From: Paenibacillus sp. RC334 | GTDB lineage: Bacteria; Bacillota; Bacilli; Paenibacillales; Paenibacillaceae | DNA: 64,000 nucleotides | Direction: 5' to 3' | Assembly: GCF_030034735.1 (NCBI RefSeq) | Contig: NZ_CP125370.1 | Coordinates: forward strand, 3,782,001 to 3,846,000 | Part shown: piece by piece, positions 43,581 to 52,255 of the stretch | Position numbering within the stretch: position 1 is the first letter of the stretch | Layout of the letters: every line of letters starts with the position of its first letter | Notes under the pieces: model-generated | What the model saw: only the letters and a program-made list of their open reading frames with translations | Database searches by the model: none | What the model was told of the DNA's origin: nothing | Program-made: the position numbers and the translations under genes

Positions 43581-44393
43581 CTATATTTTAGATTCAACCA
43601 GTTCCTCAATCCGCTGGGGATGCGTATATACATTCAGAGAATGATTTCGTATAAAGCCTACCGTAGTAATGCCCAAATCCTCAGCCAATTCAAGCGCAAG
43701 CTCTGTCGGAGCCGACTTGGACAGCACCACTTCACAGCCAATCTTGGCGACCTTCAACAAAATTTCAGACGAAATCCGCCCACTGAATACAATGATTTTA
43801 TCTTGTAATACAATATCATGCTTGAGGCAATATCCATAGATTTTATCCAGCGCATTGTGTCGGCCGATATCCATTCTCGACAGAATGATTCCGTCCTTGT
43901 CACACAGTGCGGCATTATGAACGCCCCCAGTCTCCTGAAACGTGTGCGCCGAGTTTTGCATCAAATTCATCAGGCGGAAGCAGTCGTCAAAAGACAGCAT
44001 GACATGAGTGTCGTTCATTCTTTTTGCCACTTTGGCATCATTCATAAAGTAGAAGCCCTGTCTGCTTTTCCCACAGCAGGAGGTAATGTACCGTTTGGAA
44101 TGAAAGTTTTGATAGAACTCATTCATCCGCCGGGTTTTGATATGAACAAAGCCTTCTTTTTCCTGAACCCAAATATCTTCGATATCATCATACTGTTGAA
44201 TGACACCTTCCGAGGCCAAAAAGCCTACTGCCATATCCTCCACATACTCCGGTGTACAAACCATGGTGGCAAATTCCTGCTGATTGATTTTGATCGTCAC
44301 CGGATGCTCCGTCACCACAGTGTCCTCATCACGCTTGATCTGACCGTCACGATAACGGAGAATCTGGCGTTTGATCTCAGCTGGCTTTTCCAT
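43581..44393 (-). CDS. fdhD: Formate dehydrogenase accessory sulfurtransferase FdhD
   Basis: 270 residues from ATG 44393 (AAGGGAGTGGAGCAC before it). Conserved features are FLASEGVIQQYDDIEDI, the reactive cysteine pair in ITSCCGKSRQGFYF, GGVHNAALCDKDGIILSRMD with IGRHNALDKIYGYCL, and ISSEILLKVAKIGCEVVLSK. FdhD passes sulfur from cysteine desulfurase to the molybdenum cofactor before insertion into formate dehydrogenase. Its place in this operon opposite the dehydrogenase gene fits exactly. Confidence 0.94.
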   Translation of the reverse strand: MEKPAEIKRQILRYRDGQIKRDEDTVVTEHPVTIKINQQEFATMVCTPEYVEDMAVGFLASEGVIQQYDDIEDIWVQEKEGFVHIKTRRMNEFYQNFHSKRYITSCCGKSRQGFYFMNDAKVAKRMNDTHVMLSFDDCFRLMNLMQNSAHTFQETGGVHNAALCDKDGIILSRMDIGRHNALDKIYGYCLKHDIVLQDKIIVFSGRISSEILLKVAKIGCEVVLSKSAPTELALELAEDLGITTVGFIRNHSLNVYTHPQRIEELVESKI

Positions 44394-44433
44394 GTGCTCC
44401 ACTCCCTTGTTTTGGGCAGGCTGGCGTTTCGGT

Positions 44434-45447
44434 TCACCCGCCGATGTGTGACATTTCAATTTTGGATGCGAATTGCTGCGTATGATTCAGCCGTTCCTCC
44501 GAATAGCGGTCTGTACGTCCTCTCCAAACCCGCTCAATGTAAGCTCTTATCTCATCATCGGACTGTTCAGAACGTAGCATCCCCCGCAGCTCATACCCTT
44601 GAGAAGCAAATAAGCAAGTATACAAGGAGCCTTCAGCGGAAATTCTCGCCCGTGTACAGGTGGAGCAAAAGGCATCCGTAACCGACGAAATAATACCAAT
44701 TTCTCCTTCGCCGTCCTGATACCTGTAACGCGTCGCTACCTCGCCTTTGTAATGGGGCGGGACAGGCTCCAGCGGCATTTGCTTATGAATGGTTTCGATG
44801 ATCTGCTGCTTGGAGACGACCTGGTCCAATTTCCAGCCATTGGTGTTACCTACATCCATAAACTCAACAAACCGCAAAATATGCTTTTTCTTTTGAAAAT
44901 AGTCGGCCATGGGCACAATATCCTGATCGTTGAAGCCCTTTTGCACGACCATATTTATTTTTACCTGCATCCCCGCTTGTGCTGCCGCATCAATACCATC
45001 CAGCACAGCTTGCACGCTGCTTCTTCCTCCGTTCATCCGGCGGAAGCGATCATCATCGAGCGAATCCAGACTGACTGTCACTCTCTTCAATCCTGCCTCT
45101 CGAAGCGTTGCTGCATATTTAGGAAGAAATACGCCGTTCGTCGTCATAGCAATATCTTCAACTCCTTCGAGTTGAGTTAACGAATGAATGAGCGAGGACA
45201 GGTCCTTTCTCAGCAACGGCTCGCCGCCCGTAATGCGCAGCTTGGTAACTCCCAGAGAGACAAAAATACGGGAAAGCCGGGTAATTTCCTCAAAGGTCAA
45301 TATTTTTTCTTTTGGCAAAAACGGATAGTCATGGCCAAAAATTTCTTCCGGCATACAATACCGACACCGAAAATTACACCGGTCTATGACGGATATTCTC
45401 AAGTCCCGTAACGGACGATTCCATTGATCGTCGCTCCGGTTCGCCAT
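44434..45447 (-). CDS. moaA: GTP 3',8-cyclase MoaA
   Basis: 337 residues from ATG 45447, 6 nt after GAGGTG; the upstream in-frame GTG overlaps that site. The radical SAM cluster motif is CNFRCRYC. The second 4Fe-4S cluster is bound by [18 protein letters not shown] near residue 265. The C-terminus ends EMSHIGG, with the Gly-Gly tail typical of MoaA. It catalyses the first step of molybdenum cofactor synthesis from GTP. It is the first gene of the operon, and its promoter region directly adjoins a MITE-like repeat that starts 47 nt upstream. Confidence 0.95.
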   Translation of the reverse strand: MANRSDDQWNRPLRDLRISVIDRCNFRCRYCMPEEIFGHDYPFLPKEKILTFEEITRLSRIFVSLGVTKLRITGGEPLLRKDLSSLIHSLTQLEGVEDIAMTTNGVFLPKYAATLREAGLKRVTVSLDSLDDDRFRRMNGGRSSVQAVLDGIDAAAQAGMQVKINMVVQKGFNDQDIVPMADYFQKKKHILRFVEFMDVGNTNGWKLDQVVSKQQIIETIHKQMPLEPVPPHYKGEVATRYRYQDGEGEIGIISSVTDAFCSTCTRARISAEGSLYTCLFASQGYELRGMLRSEQSDDEIRAYIERVWRGRTDRYSEERLNHTQQFASKIEMSHIGG

Positions 45448-45493
45448 CCCGTTCACCTCAATCCGTCTTCATTAATAATACCTAAACCCTATA

Positions 45494-45740
45494 TTGGAAC
45501 TGTATAAAATGAACTTGAGAAATTCACATCAAAAACGGAGCAAACGGAATGGTGCTGGACAAGCGATAGCGGTCGCCTGAAAGCTTTCCGGAGGAAAGCT
45601 CGCATCGTAAGCATAAACTGTTCCCCAGATTTCCACCATTGTTCGTTCATTCAGGAAATCTGGGGGCAACAGCGATGGGAAGCATCATCCGTTTGTGTAG
45701 TGGCACCGTGTGAACTTCAATTCATTTTATACAGAACCAA
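45494..45740. repeat. MITE-like long imperfect inverted repeat, about 247 bp
   Basis: The ends are near-perfect inverted copies: TTGGAACTGTATAAAATGAA at the left and its complement (with TT for AA) at 45721-45740, followed inwards by paired TTCACA/TGTGAA. Inside is a second strong stem, CCCCAGATTTC with GAAATCTGGGG, and the motif GCGGTCGCCTGAAAGCTTTC. There is no ORF. It looks like a non-autonomous element or a structured intergenic repeat, sitting in the moaA promoter region. Confidence 0.65.
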
Positions 45741-45804
45741 AAAACCGACATCACAACAAATCCTTCGCCATCGAACACATCGAAGAATCTGCTAAATGCC
45801 GGTT
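45741..45804 (-). terminator. Terminator for a minus-strand transcript between fdhF and moaA
   Basis: AACCGACAT...AATCCTTCG pairs with CGAAGAAT...ATGCCGGTT. On the minus strand it is followed by TTTTTT, so it would end a transcript coming from the Fur-box promoter region near 45970. Confidence 0.55.
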
Positions 45805-45834
45805 AATTTATCTACATCAGGATTCTACGAACCC

Positions 45835-45915
45835 TCACATCATGTGATATAGAAAAATCAAGCTAACAAGCGCTGCGACAAATAAAGTATACGCGATTCC
45901 CCACGCACACTCCAT
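45835..45915 (-). CDS. Possible 26-residue single-helix membrane peptide
   Basis: ATG 45915 reads MECAWGIAYTLFVAALVSLI and ends FLYHMM, one membrane helix. The ribosome site is weak. It lies between a possible promoter (TTGACA at 45970-45975 on the minus strand, Fur-type box just upstream) and a terminator, so the unit might be a Fur-regulated small protein or small RNA. Confidence 0.35.
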   Translation of the reverse strand: MECAWGIAYTLFVAALVSLIFLYHMM

Positions 45916-45995
45916 TCACGAATGCTCTGCAATAGATTACATTCTTATTGTTAGCAATCCTCGAACGTTTGTCAATGCTTTTTCGTTTTCTCAAA

Positions 45996-46010
45996 CGATA
46001 ATCATTATCA
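45996..46010. promoter_or_regulatory. Fur-type box
   Basis: CGATAATCATTATCA matches the 7-1-7 Fur/Zur-type inverted repeat TGATAATNATTATCA with one mismatch. It lies 20 nt upstream of a minus-strand TTGACA and 24 nt upstream of the -35 of the plus-strand fdhF promoter, so it could affect either. Confidence 0.6.
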
Positions 46011-46034
46011 ATTAAAAAATTTAATAATGTACCG

Positions 46035-46063
46035 TTGAACTATCTTAAATTTTACGTTATAGT
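46035..46063 (+). promoter_or_regulatory. Sigma-A promoter of the formate dehydrogenase operon
   Basis: TTGAAC (46035-46040) and TATAGT (46058-46063) are separated by exactly 17 nt. The predicted transcript has a ~220-nt leader before the fdhF start at 46289. Confidence 0.6.
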
Positions 46064-46069
46064 TACACC

Positions 46070-46187
46070 TGATGACATGCAGAAAATGACATATTCAGGT
46101 TATTGATATACAAGCGGTGTGTACCGTCTGTTATTAATACATACGCATATGGCGGATTGGCCTCCAGGACCTAGAGCTTGGTCACTA
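46070..46187 (+). ncRNA. Structured 5' leader of fdhF, candidate riboswitch aptamer
   Basis: The leader contains small stems (CGGT-GTGT-ACCG; GACC...GGTC) and a GGCGGATTGGCCTCCAGG segment, and ends directly at a powerful terminator. Position and target suggest a cofactor-sensing RNA (molybdenum or tungsten cofactor). I cannot match it confidently to the Moco consensus, so this is a candidate only. Confidence 0.35.
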
Positions 46188-46247
46188 CTCCACCATAAAC
46201 ACAAGTGCTTCATCACGAGCACTTGTGTTTATGGTGGAGTTTTTTTA
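46188..46247 (+). terminator. Very strong intrinsic terminator in the fdhF leader
   Basis: A perfect 22-bp stem (46188-46209 with 46218-46239, beginning CTCCACCATAAACACAAG), an 8-nt loop and eight T residues. It lies 41 nt before the fdhF start and after the operon promoter, the position of an attenuator. Confidence 0.8.
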
Positions 46248-46288
46248 TTTCTAATTTTTAAATTTCAAATCTGAAAGGAGCCTGAACC

Positions 46289-49231
46289 GTGATTGAGAGT
46301 ACGATCAAAATTACATTAAACGGACAGGAACTGAAAACCAAAGACAGCGCAACGATTCTTGAAGTCATTAACGAAAATAACATCACCCATCCCCAACTAT
46401 GTTATGTTCCTGAGGTCGATCCGATCCGCACCTGTGATACCTGTATCGTGGAAGTCAACGGCAAGCTCGTTCGCTCCTGCTCGACACTCGCTGCAGACGG
46501 AATGAATATTCAATTAAACTCGGACCGCGCCAAAGCGGCCCAAACAGAAGCCATGGATCGATTACTGGAAAATCACCTCCTCTACTGCACCGTGTGCGAT
46601 AACAACAATGGTAATTGTTCCTTGCATAATACGGCAGAGCTTATGGAAATTGAGCATCAAAAATATCCATATCAGCCCAAGGTTGATCCGACGGAAGTCG
46701 ATATGTCCCATCCGTTTTACCGCTATGACCCGAATCAGTGTATTGCCTGCGGCCAATGCGTAGAGGTATGTCAAAACCTTCAGGTCAATGAAACCCTCTC
46801 TCTTGACTGGGAAGCAGAACGCCCTCGCGTCATTTGGGATGATGGTGTTGCAATTAATGATTCCTCCTGCGTCAGCTGCGGTCAGTGTGTAACGGTCTGT
46901 CCTTGTAACGCCTTGATGGAGAAATCCATGCTGGGTGAAGCAGGCTTCATGAGCGGCATGGAGAAGGACTTGTTAAATCCGATGGTAGATTTAATTAAGG
47001 AAGTGGAGCCGGGCTATAGCGGTATTTTTGCCATTTCCGAAGCCGAAGCAGCCATGCGTGAAACCCGTACGAAAAAAACTAAAACCGTTTGTACCTTTTG
47101 CGGCGTAGGTTGCAGCTTTGAGGTTTGGACCAAAGGTCGCAAAATTTTGAAGGTACAGCCTACTTCTGAAGGACCTGTGAACGGCATCTCCACATGCGTT
47201 AAAGGGAAATTCGGCTGGGATTTTGTGAACAGTGATCAGCGTTTGACCACCCCTTTAATTCGTCAAGGCGACGAATTTGTGGAAGCAACCTGGGAAGAAG
47301 CACTGAGTCTGATGGCCAGCAAAATGGGTGCTATTAAAGAAACGTATGGCGGGGAAGCGCTCGGCTTTATTTCCTCGTCCAAATTTACAAATGAAGAAAA
47401 CTATTTGATGCAAAAGTTGGCGCGTCAGGTATTCCAAACGAATAACGTCGATAACTGTTCGCGCTATTGCCAATCCCCCGCCTCATGGGGGCTGCAACAC
47501 ACCGGAGGCATTGGCGGCGACAGCGGTACGATTAAAGACATTGCCAGAGCAGGACTGGTTATGCTGGTCGGCTGTGCGCCGGGAGAAGGACATCCGGTGC
47601 TGGCTACCCGTATTAAACGTGCGCATAAGCTGCACGGTCAAAAGCTGATCGCGGTCGACCTGCGCAAGCATGAAATGGCGGATCGTGCGGACCTGTTCAT
47701 TCGTCCGAAGCAAGGTACAGATTATGTATGGTTATCCGCTATAACCAAGTACATCATTGAACAAAACTGGCATGACGCAACATTCATTGAAGAGAACGTA
47801 AACTTTTATCCCGAATATTTGAAGTTGCTGGAGAACTTTACATTGGAATTTGCAGAGCAGGAAACGGGCATTTCCAAAGAGACGCTGATTGAGGTAGCGA
47901 CTATGGTCCATGAAGCCGACGGCACTGCCATTTGCTGGGGCATGGGTGTAACGCAAAACATCGCAGGCTCCTACACCTCTATTGCGATTGCCAACCTGCT
48001 GCTGGTGACTGGAAACTTTATGCGTCCAGGTGCAGGCGCGTATCCGCTTCGCGGACATAACAATGTTCAGGGTGCTGCTGACATGGGCACGATGCCGGAT
48101 ATTTTCCCGGGCTATCAGTCTGTCACCAACGATGACATTCGTGCCAAGTTCGAAGCGGCATACGGCGTACACATTCCAGGCCAGCGCGGACTGGACAATA
48201 TTCAAATGCTGGAGGCCATTGAAACTGGTGAGCTGAAAGCGATGTATATCGCTGGAGAAGAAATGGCGTGGGTGGATGCGGACTCCAACCATACACAGGA
48301 AATGTTGGCGAATTTGGATTTCCTCGTCGTTCAGGATGTATTCCTGAGCAAAACAGCAGAATTCGCAGATGTCATTTTGCCAGCCGTACCTTCGCTTGAA
48401 AAAGACGGAACCTTTACGAACACCGAACGTCGTGTGCAGCGTTTATATGAGGCGCTCAAACCTGTAGGAGACAGCAAACCGGACTGGTGGATTTTCAGCC
48501 AATTTGCCAAGCAAATGGGATTTGATTGGAACTACAGCCATCCAAGTGAAATTTTTGAGGAAATGGCATCACTCACTCCATTTTTCTCCCAGTGTAATTA
48601 TGACGTATTGGAAGGCTGGAACAGCTTCCACTGGGGATCGCCGGATGGCAGCAACACACCGCTTCTGCACACCAACGGCTTTAACTTCCCGGATAAAAAG
48701 GCACGTCTCGGTCTTTTCGAATATGTGCAGCCTAAACAATACCCGGCTGAATTCGATCTGACCTTAAACAACGGTCGACTGCTCGAACAATTCCATGAAG
48801 GAAATCTGACAACCAAATCGCCGGGTATTCAGCTCAAGCTTCCAAGTGTATTTGTGGAAGTATCGCCGGGATTAGCCGAGGAACGTGGAGTCAAGGACGG
48901 ATCGCTGGTTCGTCTGGAATCGCCATATGGTGCCGTGAAGCTGCGTGTTCTCATCACCGACCGGATGCATGGAACCGATGTCTACGTACCTATGCACTCC
49001 AGCAGCCATGACAGCGCCGTGAACCTGTTAACTGGCGGAGCATTCGATGTAATCACCAACACACCGGCTTATAAACAAAACAAGGTACGAATGCACATTT
49101 TGGAGGTAGATGGTCAAAATCCGCTACCACGTATCAACCCGCGCTATAAACAGCGTCATCCGCAAAATGGGGTTGAAGTGGATCGGAAATGGAATCGTCC
49201 CGGTTACGTCGATCTGGTGGATCAAAAATAA
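46289..49231 (+). CDS. fdhF: Molybdopterin-dependent formate dehydrogenase, catalytic subunit with N-terminal Fe-S domains
   Basis: 980 residues from GTG 46289, after AAAGGAGCCTGAACC. In order: a 2Fe-2S ferredoxin domain (C38, C49, C52, C64); a His-Cys cluster segment (CTVCDNNNGNCSLH); two 4Fe-4S motifs (CIACGQCVEVC and CVSCGQCVTVCPC); the 4Fe-4S domain of molybdopterin oxidoreductases (VCTFCGVGCSFEVW); and the bis-MGD catalytic and cap domains. C394 in DNCSRYCQSP is the likely metal ligand in place of selenocysteine. The layout matches B. subtilis YrhE and NAD-linked FdhA types. It oxidises formate to CO2 in the cytoplasm. Confidence 0.93.
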   Translation: MIESTIKITLNGQELKTKDSATILEVINENNITHPQLCYVPEVDPIRTCDTCIVEVNGKLVRSCSTLAADGMNIQLNSDRAKAAQTEAMDRLLENHLLYCTVCDNNNGNCSLHNTAELMEIEHQKYPYQPKVDPTEVDMSHPFYRYDPNQCIACGQCVEVCQNLQVNETLSLDWEAERPRVIWDDGVAINDSSCVSCGQCVTVCPCNALMEKSMLGEAGFMSGMEKDLLNPMVDLIKEVEPGYSGIFAISEAEAAMRETRTKKTKTVCTFCGVGCSFEVWTKGRKILKVQPTSEGPVNGISTCVKGKFGWDFVNSDQRLTTPLIRQGDEFVEATWEEALSLMASKMGAIKETYGGEALGFISSSKFTNEENYLMQKLARQVFQTNNVDNCSRYCQSPASWGLQHTGGIGGDSGTIKDIARAGLVMLVGCAPGEGHPVLATRIKRAHKLHGQKLIAVDLRKHEMADRADLFIRPKQGTDYVWLSAITKYIIEQNWHDATFIEENVNFYPEYLKLLENFTLEFAEQETGISKETLIEVATMVHEADGTAICWGMGVTQNIAGSYTSIAIANLLLVTGNFMRPGAGAYPLRGHNNVQGAADMGTMPDIFPGYQSVTNDDIRAKFEAAYGVHIPGQRGLDNIQMLEAIETGELKAMYIAGEEMAWVDADSNHTQEMLANLDFLVVQDVFLSKTAEFADVILPAVPSLEKDGTFTNTERRVQRLYEALKPVGDSKPDWWIFSQFAKQMGFDWNYSHPSEIFEEMASLTPFFSQCNYDVLEGWNSFHWGSPDGSNTPLLHTNGFNFPDKKARLGLFEYVQPKQYPAEFDLTLNNGRLLEQFHEGNLTTKSPGIQLKLPSVFVEVSPGLAEERGVKDGSLVRLESPYGAVKLRVLITDRMHGTDVYVPMHSSSHDSAVNLLTGGAFDVITNTPAYKQNKVRMHILEVDGQNPLPRINPRYKQRHPQNGVEVDRKWNRPGYVDLVDQK

Positions 49232-49244
49232 GGAGGTCGGACTC

Positions 49245-49724
49245 ATGGCTAAGCCTATTTCAATCGTGCGAAAACGTGTGTTGACAGAAGAAGAACGACA
49301 AAAGCAATCGCTGGATCAGCTTACTGCTGATCTGGCGGACAACGGGGTGGCATTGCAGAAGACGCTCGAAATTGTGCGTGAGCTGCACGATAGTGGTCTT
49401 CTCGAAGCGGCTCAGTCTATGCTGAAAGCCAAGGAAAGCATCGCCAAAATTGCTGTAGGACAAGCGACGCGCAAGCCTGTGACGAATATCATCAACAATT
49501 TGATGGGAGCAGCCGGCATGCTGTCCGAGGTAGACCCCGAGTTGATGAAAAAGCTGGTAGGCAGCGTCACTTCGGGCCTGAACGAAGCCGAGCATTTAAA
49601 ACAGAACAAAAAGACCCGACTGCGTGATCTCATGAAGGCCATGAATGATCCGGATGTAAACCGGGCGATGGGTTTTGGCATTCATTTTCTCAAAGGGCTG
49701 GGGAAAGGCTTGTCCGATAAGTAG
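49245..49724 (+). CDS. DUF1641 protein, formate dehydrogenase partner (YrhD-like)
   Basis: 159 residues from ATG 49245, after AAGGAGGTCGGACTC, 13 nt past the fdhF stop. The DUF1641 core is GLLEAAQSMLKAKESIAKIA, followed by NIINNLMGAAGMLSEVDPEL and AMNDPDVNRAMGFGIHFLKG. The same pair (yrhE-yrhD) occurs in B. subtilis. The protein is probably a small subunit or assembly partner of the dehydrogenase; its exact role is unknown. Confidence 0.9.
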   Translation: MAKPISIVRKRVLTEEERQKQSLDQLTADLADNGVALQKTLEIVRELHDSGLLEAAQSMLKAKESIAKIAVGQATRKPVTNIINNLMGAAGMLSEVDPELMKKLVGSVTSGLNEAEHLKQNKKTRLRDLMKAMNDPDVNRAMGFGIHFLKGLGKGLSDK

Positions 49725-49753
49725 CTGAACATAGTGTGGAGGTGGATACAGAG

Positions 49754-50032
49754 TTGCAGGATTATATTCGACGCTATCAGCAGGAGGACGATCAGGAATG
49801 CCTTCAGCTATTGCTGGAGCATTGTTGGCCTTATGTGGAAATTTTGGTCGGGGAGCTTGCCACAACAACAGAAACGAATGAGGACACGGTCAGGGAGCTT
49901 CGGAAAAAAGGAAAGACGCGCTTCCCTTTTATCATGAGTAAATATCAGTTGGAGGTTCAGCTTCCACTTCAAACGTTCCTTTATAATACGTATCGGTTTT
50001 ACTTTCAGCAGGTGCTTAACGGCCAAGGATAA
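49754..50032 (+). CDS. Small hypothetical protein at the end of the fdhF operon
   Basis: 92 residues from TTG 49754, 8 nt after GGAGGTG; a GTG at 49736 overlaps that site. The product (QDYIRRYQQEDDQECLQLLL, EHCWPYVEILVGELATTT, YQLEVQLPLQTFLYNTYRFY) is helical and soluble. No family is assigned, though the N-terminal part vaguely resembles sigma-factor region 2. It is 29 nt downstream of the DUF1641 gene and shares the terminator at 50042. Confidence 0.6.
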   Translation: MQDYIRRYQQEDDQECLQLLLEHCWPYVEILVGELATTTETNEDTVRELRKKGKTRFPFIMSKYQLEVQLPLQTFLYNTYRFYFQQVLNGQG

Positions 50033-50041
50033 CAACAGTAA

Positions 50042-50081
50042 AAGAGAGCTGGCCCCACCACAAACGGGAGTCAGCTCTTTT
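50042..50081. terminator. Terminator of the fdhF operon
   Basis: AAGAGAGCTG and CAGCTCTTTT close a stem-loop of about 38 nt. Confidence 0.75.
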
Positions 50082-50101
50082 CCTCTTCCTTTGATACATC
50101 C

Positions 50102-50572
50102 CTACAACCGAACCTCCCTGCCTTGTCTCTCCGTCAAAAATTGCAACAACCAAATACTATAATTGATAAAAACCAGCGTAAAACTAATGACCGAAAACAG
50201 CGGAATTGTATGTAAAATGGTAGCATAAACGATCCAAATCAACTGAACCACCAGCAGACAAATACGGAGGATTGTATTGTTGTTTGTTTCCTTGGGGAAT
50301 AGCAATGTTTTCACATGTATAGAGTAGCCGTTACGATGAAGTAGATGAGCGAAAATTAGGATATGTAGAATGAGGTGAACAACAAAAGCAATGAAGGCAA
50401 ACACGATACCCGCGGCAAATAAAGCAAGTCCATTTTCCAGATCAGAAAATTCGTCCGCAAGCTCCGGTAACTGCCACATCCAGTACAACATGAATCCATA
50501 ACAGGAAGCCAACGCAACTAAAATTGAGAAAACATATAAAAATACTTTACTGACAGCAGTCTCCATGTTCAA
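50102..50572 (-). CDS. Small membrane protein, function unknown
   Basis: About 156 residues from TTG 50572, 9 nt after GGAGG; the ATG two codons later is the alternative. Four hydrophobic segments: VSKVFLYVFSILVALASCYG, NGLALFAAGIVFAFIAFVVH, ICLLVVQLIWIVYATILHT and a last one near the C-terminus. The order recalls DUF3267 proteins, but their HExxH zinc motif is not present. It stands alone between the fdhF terminator and a small hypothetical gene. Confidence 0.6.
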   Translation of the reverse strand: MNMETAVSKVFLYVFSILVALASCYGFMLYWMWQLPELADEFSDLENGLALFAAGIVFAFIAFVVHLILHILIFAHLLHRNGYSIHVKTLLFPKETNNNTILRICLLVVQLIWIVYATILHTIPLFSVISFTLVFINYSIWLLQFLTERQGREVRL

Positions 50573-50725
50573 TGTATACTTCCTCCGTCTCAACCAACTT
50601 TTACTAGAGTACACCACTCCAAAGCTATCACGCAAATTGGAAAGGCGAAAAAGGCTATTCGGACGCATACCGAATAACCTTTCTGAGGCTACAGCACTTT
50701 GTAAAGTAACGCTATGATCTACATT

Positions 50726-51079
50726 TTATTTTTTATCCACCTGTAATAGGGTCACCGTTTTGAGAGAAACAGCATCTTTTAATTGCTCCTCTGCGATGAC
50801 CTTGAGTTTAAGCAAACTGGCAATCTTCGAAGTATCCGGTTTGGAAAACAAGCGCCATAGCTGCGGATCAGGCAGTGAATCATACAGCTTGGTATGGTCG
50901 TATTCCTTACGGTGCTGCTGTACAACTTTAACGCGATAACTGCCAATTTCCCAATCTGCCACTCCCTGTTCCGCACAATGAGCTGTAATGTCATTACGCA
51001 AATCAGTCAGTTCACCCTCAATTTCTTTTTGCTTCTGCTTTAACTGATAGTAGCGACGCACCTTGTTTTCCAATTCCAT
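50726..51079 (-). CDS. Small coiled-coil hypothetical protein
   Basis: 117 residues from ATG 51079, 5 nt after GAGGAGC. An N-terminal coiled coil (VRRYYQLKQKQKEIEGELTD) precedes a compact domain (WEIGSYRVKVVQQHRKEYDH) ending LLQVDKK. It is soluble with no membrane segment. The length and the coiled-coil start resemble phage-derived small DNA-metabolism proteins, but no family is recognised. Confidence 0.55.
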   Translation of the reverse strand: MELENKVRRYYQLKQKQKEIEGELTDLRNDITAHCAEQGVADWEIGSYRVKVVQQHRKEYDHTKLYDSLPDPQLWRLFSKPDTSKIASLLKLKVIAEEQLKDAVSLKTVTLLQVDKK

Positions 51080-51205
51080 CACGCTCCTCTGCTTACATAT
51101 GTATGTTTGCAGTAGCGTTTTAGGACAAGTTTGTGATGTTAGGATATAAGACGTATCTGCAAAAGCATTTCCCGGGTAATGGAGAGACTAAAGATCATCC
51201 GAGCT

Positions 51206-52207
51206 TTATTTAGGCACATTGGCACCTGGGTTTACAGGCCCCGCTCCTTTGGATTCTTCCTTATGTTTCATATATTTGGCCCAGTAAGCCGTGAGAATAG
51301 GTACCAAAATAGAGGTAACAATGACCGAAGCAGCAACTAATGCTGTTGCTGATTGTGCTACTGGCAGAAATTCTGGCTTTATATTGGCCACAATGACCGG
51401 ATTCGCTACCGCTGCACCTGCCGTGCTGGAGGCTGCGATTCCCGCAGTGCCGTTGCCACCGCCGATATATTTGTCTGCCAGGATGAGCGGAATGCCTGTA
51501 ATGATAATAACGAAAATACCTAATATTATTCCGAGCAAGCCTGTTTGGGCAATGACACTCAGGTCGATGGAACAACCCAGTGCAAAACCGAAGAAGGGAA
51601 TAAGGGCATGCGTGGCGTTACCAAAATATTTACGGAAATCATGGTCCAAATTGCCCAGTGTGAACCCGACCAAAAATGGCAATACCGCCCCCACAAATGT
51701 CTGCGGCTCAAAAACGGCCAGTCCGGTACTGCCCAAAATAAGCATGGTCACTAATGGACCGGATTCCAGCGACATCAGTACGAATGCCCCCGCCTCTTCC
51801 TTGGAACCATATTGCTGCATAATGGAGGCGTATAGCCCACCATTCGTCATATCCATGGAGGAAATCAGTGCCAATACCGACAGTCCGGCAAAAAGCCCGC
51901 TTTCCACGCCACCGACGGGCAGCAGTTTAGACGCAATGATCGCCACCACCCAAGCGACTGCAATTTTAGTCAATACGAGTGTACCTGATTTACGCAATAC
52001 GGTACCTGTAGCTCGTACATCAATCGAAGCTCCCATACAAAAAAACCACACCGCCAAAATCGGTACCGTCCCAGTCATTAGGCCCTTGGTGAACGATCCA
52101 AAGTAGTCCCCGGCCCAAGGCATAAAAGTATGAACCAATGCGCCTATAAACAGCGGCACCAGCATAATGCCCCCTGGAATTTTATCAATGTTTTGTTTGA
52201 TTTTCAT
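51206..52207 (-). CDS. kdgT: 2-keto-3-deoxygluconate permease family transporter
   Basis: 333 residues from ATG 52207 (a TTG four codons upstream sits directly on the GAAAGGG site). KdgT-family features: [60 protein letters not shown] and [20 protein letters not shown], with about ten membrane helices. KdgT imports 2-keto-3-deoxygluconate from pectin breakdown by proton symport. It lies 48 nt downstream of a TctC/Bug binding protein gene, an unusual pairing. Confidence 0.87.
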   Translation of the reverse strand: MKIKQNIDKIPGGIMLVPLFIGALVHTFMPWAGDYFGSFTKGLMTGTVPILAVWFFCMGASIDVRATGTVLRKSGTLVLTKIAVAWVVAIIASKLLPVGGVESGLFAGLSVLALISSMDMTNGGLYASIMQQYGSKEEAGAFVLMSLESGPLVTMLILGSTGLAVFEPQTFVGAVLPFLVGFTLGNLDHDFRKYFGNATHALIPFFGFALGCSIDLSVIAQTGLLGIILGIFVIIITGIPLILADKYIGGGNGTAGIAASSTAGAAVANPVIVANIKPEFLPVAQSATALVAASVIVTSILVPILTAYWAKYMKHKEESKGAGPVNPGANVPK

Positions 52208-52255
52208 AACTTCATTCAACCCTTTCGTTTTTGCCAGTGCAAAAACAAGGCCGTT

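Noticed and set aside
43818..44681. 287-codon plus-strand frame opposite fdhD and moaA
   Set aside because: It is antisense to two well-supported genes, has no family features and arises from their codon bias.
51291..52106. 271-codon plus-strand frame opposite the KdgT-like gene
   Set aside because: Mirror of a hydrophobic membrane protein gene, low-complexity Ala/Thr/Pro composition, no ribosome site.
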